Of a stretch of 7,396 nt of DNA, positions 5,572 through 7,396 are shown one piece after another. Positions within the stretch are counted from its first letter, which is position 1, and the number at the start of each line of letters is the position of its first letter. The position numbers and the translations under genes were made by a program. The notes under the pieces are model-generated. The model was given only the letters and a program-made list of their open reading frames with translations, was not told the origin of the DNA and made no database searches. Source of the DNA: Oscillospiraceae bacterium (GTDB lineage Bacteria; Bacillota_A; Clostridia; Oscillospirales; Ruminococcaceae); the NCBI GenBank assembly GCA_017440445.1, contig JAFSHE010000332.1, forward strand, positions 1 through 7,396. The letters run 5' to 3'.

Positions 5572-6312
5572 ATGATGAATGCGGTCGAAGTAAGAGATCT
5601 TACAAAAAAATACAAGAACAAAACAGCGGTTAATGCGATAAACTTCTCTGTTAAGGACGGCGAGCTGTTTGCACTTCTTGGTGTAAACGGTGCAGGAAAA
5701 ACAACAACTATACGTATGCTCTCCTGTCTGGCAACGCCTACTGACGGCACAGCCACAGTGTACGGTCATGATACCATCAAAGAAGGCGATGAAGTCAAAA
5801 GGCTGATCGGTATTTCCCCGCAGGATACTGCAATTGCTGAAAACCTTACTGTTCGTGAAAACCTTGAGCTTATTTCGGGAATTTACGGATTTTCAAAGGA
5901 AAAGACCGCAAAACGCACCGATGAAATAATCGAGATGTTCAACATGGGCGAGGTAAGCGGCGACCGTGCCAAAACGCTATCTGGCGGCTGGAAGCGCAAG
6001 CTCTCCATCGCTATGGCGCTTATAACCGAGCCTAAGCTGCTTTTCCTCGATGAGCCTACTCTCGGTCTTGACGTACTTGCAAGACGTGAGCTGTGGACAG
6101 CTATTGAGGCGTTAAAAGGCAAGATAACGATAATCCTCACCACACACTATATGGAGGAAGCGGAAAGCCTTTCCGACCGTATTGCTATCATGCTCGGTGG
6201 AAAAATATCCGCTATGGGAACTCTTTCGGAGCTTGAGGCCATCGCATGCGAAACAGGACTGGAAGCGACTTTTGTAAAAATAGCAGACATGACAGCAAAG
6301 GGGGAGCTTTGA
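5572..6312 (+). CDS. ABC transporter ATP-binding protein (ABC-2 exporter, DrrA-like)
   Basis: This 246-aa cytoplasmic ATPase powers the permease encoded next. All nucleotide-binding motifs are present: Walker A GVNGAGKT (37-44), Q-loop Gln84 in GISPQ, signature LSGGWKRKLSIAMAL (136-150), Walker B LLFLDEP (156-162) with catalytic Glu161, D-loop GLD (165-167) and switch His192 (TTH). The signature has Trp where Gln is usual. Otherwise the site looks intact, and since the protein should act as a homodimer both sites would be active. Two adjacent ATGs exist. GGAGG at 5563-5567 is 4 nt from the first and 7 nt from the second (5575), so the 245-aa form is a fair alternative. It lies 16 nt after the regulator and 1 nt before the permease. 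The family covers antibiotic, peptide and lipid export and self-immunity; the substrate is not known. Confidence 0.95.
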   Translation: MMNAVEVRDLTKKYKNKTAVNAINFSVKDGELFALLGVNGAGKTTTIRMLSCLATPTDGTATVYGHDTIKEGDEVKRLIGISPQDTAIAENLTVRENLELISGIYGFSKEKTAKRTDEIIEMFNMGEVSGDRAKTLSGGWKRKLSIAMALITEPKLLFLDEPTLGLDVLARRELWTAIEALKGKITIILTTHYMEEAESLSDRIAIMLGGKISAMGTLSELEAIACETGLEATFVKIADMTAKGEL

Positions 6313-6313
6313 T

Positions 6314-7078
6314 ATGAAACGTACATTTTCTTTTGCAGGAAGAAATCTTAAAGAGCTTCTCCGTGACCCTCTCAGCTACATATTTTGTCTTGGTTTCCCT
6401 CTTGTAATGCTTATCGTAATGACGATGGTAAACTCCAGCATCCCCAAAGAGGCGAATATGACCATCTTCCGTATCGATAATCTTTCCGCAGGTATTGCAG
6501 TATTCGGTCTTACATTCATAATGCTGTTTACATGCCTTTCCGTTTCAAAGGACAGAGCAGGCTCTTTCTTAGTAAGGCTCTATGCTTCACCCATGCGTCC
6601 GTTTGACTTCATAGCAGGATATCTCCTTCCCGTTTTCCTGCTGTCGCTGATACAGATGCTTATTACTTTCGTGGCTTCTGTTATCATCGGTCTTATCTCG
6701 GGTACAGAGCTTGATATTCTCGGATGCCTTATCGCTATTCCCGCACTTATCCCGCTGTCGATAACCATGATATCACTCGGACTTCTGTTCGGAACTCTCT
6801 TTAACGACAAGGCAGCGCCGGGACTTTGCTCTATCATAATTTCACTGGCATCCTTCCTCGGCGGTGTGTGGTTTGACTGCGAAGCACTGGACGGCTTCCT
6901 CAGCACGATGTGCAACGTTCTTCCCTTCTTCCACGGAACAAAAGCAGGCAGACTCGCAATCGCCATGCAGCTTGATGAGATATGGCTGCATATCGGTGTG
7001 ACCTCGGCTTACGCAGCGGTCATAACCATCGTTTCCATAATTGTTTTCAGAAGCAAAATGAAAGCAGACCTTTCATAA
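6314..7078 (+). CDS. ABC-2 family transporter permease
   Basis: This 254-aa integral membrane protein is the usual length for an ABC-2 permease. A short cytosolic N-terminus carries GRNLKELLRDPLSYIF (9-24), the typical amphipathic entry. About six hydrophobic spans follow, near 22-40, 57-77, 98-128, 136-162, 168-187 and 225-245. The segment SFLVRLYASPMRPFDFIAGY (84-103), after the second span, is the conserved cytoplasmic stretch of the family (compare ERLLASP...G in relatives), thought to contact the ATPase. It should dimerise and form a complete exporter with two copies of the upstream ATPase. GGGGAG, 7 nt before the ATG and inside the last codons of the ATPase gene, supports the start. A strong terminator begins just after the stop, so this is the last gene of the operon. 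No substrate can be assigned. Confidence 0.93.
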   Translation: MKRTFSFAGRNLKELLRDPLSYIFCLGFPLVMLIVMTMVNSSIPKEANMTIFRIDNLSAGIAVFGLTFIMLFTCLSVSKDRAGSFLVRLYASPMRPFDFIAGYLLPVFLLSLIQMLITFVASVIIGLISGTELDILGCLIAIPALIPLSITMISLGLLFGTLFNDKAAPGLCSIIISLASFLGGVWFDCEALDGFLSTMCNVLPFFHGTKAGRLAIAMQLDEIWLHIGVTSAYAAVITIVSIIVFRSKMKADLS

Positions 7079-7083
7079 CATAT

Positions 7084-7115
7084 ACGGCTTGGATATTTCC
7101 AAGCCGTTTTTTTTT
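7084..7115 (+). terminator. Rho-independent terminator of the Xre-AbrB/ABC operon
   Basis: There is a perfect 10-bp stem (ACGGCTTGGA, 7084-7093, with TCCAAGCCGT, 7098-7107), a TATT loop and a run of nine T residues (7107-7115). It lies 6 nt after the permease stop and isolates this operon from the sugar-kinase gene. Confidence 0.95.
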
Positions 7116-7145
7116 GTAAAAATTCTTTATTGTACCATTTTTGTA

Positions 7146-7173
7146 TTGATTTATTTTCAAAATCTGCTATAAT
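7146..7173 (+). promoter_or_regulatory. Promoter of the PfkB-family sugar kinase gene
   Basis: The promoter has -35-like TTGATT (7146-7151), a 16-bp spacer and -10 TATAAT (7168-7173) preceded by TGC, which forms an extended -10. Transcription should start near 7180, about 69 nt before the ATG. I see no clear operator in the leader. Confidence 0.75.
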
Positions 7174-7248
7174 ATATACTATTAAAGTAATGCACAATTC
7201 GGAAAGTGTCGATAACTTATATATTACGTGACAGAAAGAGGTTTTATT

Positions 7249-7396
7249 ATGGACAAGGTCTTACTAATCGGAGAACCTATGGAGCTGCTTCAGGCGCAGG
7301 ATGAAGGTGCGCTTTCAGAGGCCGTCAGCTTTACAGCAGGAGTTACAGGTGCAGAGCTTAATGTTGCTGTTGGAATTACCCGTCTGGGTCTTACAG
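7249..7396 (+). CDS. PfkB-family carbohydrate kinase, N-terminal part (KdgK-like)
   Basis: Only the first 49 codons are inside the window. They show the start of a ribokinase/PfkB fold: VLLIGEPMELL (4-14), then SFTAGVTGAELNVAVGITRLG (27-47). This matches the family's N-terminal substrate-binding pattern of G-x-x-x-NVAxxLxRLG. The IGEPM opening and the Glu before the Asn resemble 2-keto-3-deoxygluconate kinases, which phosphorylate KDG in pectin and uronate breakdown. Fructokinases and other sugar kinases share much of this, so the substrate is open. The family's C-terminal catalytic GAGD motif lies outside the window. AGAAAGAGG ends 7 nt before the ATG and supports the start. The gene has its own promoter, is cut off from the upstream operon by a terminator, and probably begins a separate sugar-use operon. 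Confidence 0.85.
   Translation, partial: MDKVLLIGEPMELLQAQDEGALSEAVSFTAGVTGAELNVAVGITRLGLT

Noticed and set aside
5247..6966. Minus-strand frames at 5247-5756, 5527-5769, 5883-6143 and 6580-6966
   Set aside because: They are antisense shadows of the regulator, ATPase and permease genes, and none has a supporting ribosome site.
1..7396. tRNA, rRNA, CRISPR array, insertion sequence or riboswitch
   Set aside because: I saw no cloverleaf, regularly spaced long repeats, transposase motifs, terminal repeats or recognisable riboswitch core by eye. A covariance-model search would be needed to exclude weak RNA elements.

Overview
The window looks like a chromosomal segment of a Firmicute, probably a gut- or rumen-type clostridium (Ruminococcus/Oscillospiraceae-like). 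That placement is inferred from AT-rich intergenic DNA with near-consensus sigma-A promoters, strong AGGAGG-type ribosome sites, tightly packed or overlapping genes, a TTG start, and the protein families present. No marker gene here fixes the species. There are eight protein genes, two of them cut by the window edges. I see no RNA gene, CRISPR array or insertion sequence.

Region 1 (1-3226, minus strand) is a three-gene operon: a MarR-family regulator, then two ABC exporter half-transporters joined by overlaps of 8 and 17 nt. The complete half-transporter (577 aa) has Asp for the catalytic Glu and Gln for the switch His. These are the marks of the degenerate-site subunit of a heterodimeric exporter of the TM287/288, LmrCD and BmrCD type. 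The second half-transporter runs off the left edge before its ATPase domain. A consensus promoter and a 20-bp inverted repeat sit just ahead of marR and suggest autoregulation.

Region 2 (3227-4988, plus strand) is read from a perfect TTGACA-17-TATAAT promoter. That promoter is overlapped by TGTAAC boxes in 11-bp register. It drives a secreted protein with two chitobiase-C-terminal-like repeats followed by a CAP/SCP domain. An AlkA-type DNA glycosylase overlaps this gene by one base.

Region 3 (4989-7115, plus strand) is a second transporter operon: an Xre-HTH/AbrB fusion regulator, an ABC ATPase with an LSGGW signature, and an ABC-2 permease. It is closed by a strong intrinsic terminator.

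Region 4 (7116-7396) holds a sigma-A-type promoter and the first 49 codons of a PfkB-family sugar kinase.

The window therefore holds two unrelated, locally regulated ABC export systems flanking a secreted-protein/DNA-repair gene pair. I found no convincing wholly new system. The most testable points are the asymmetric ATPase sites, the candidate MarR operator, the helically phased boxes over the CAP promoter, and the fused HTH-AbrB regulator.
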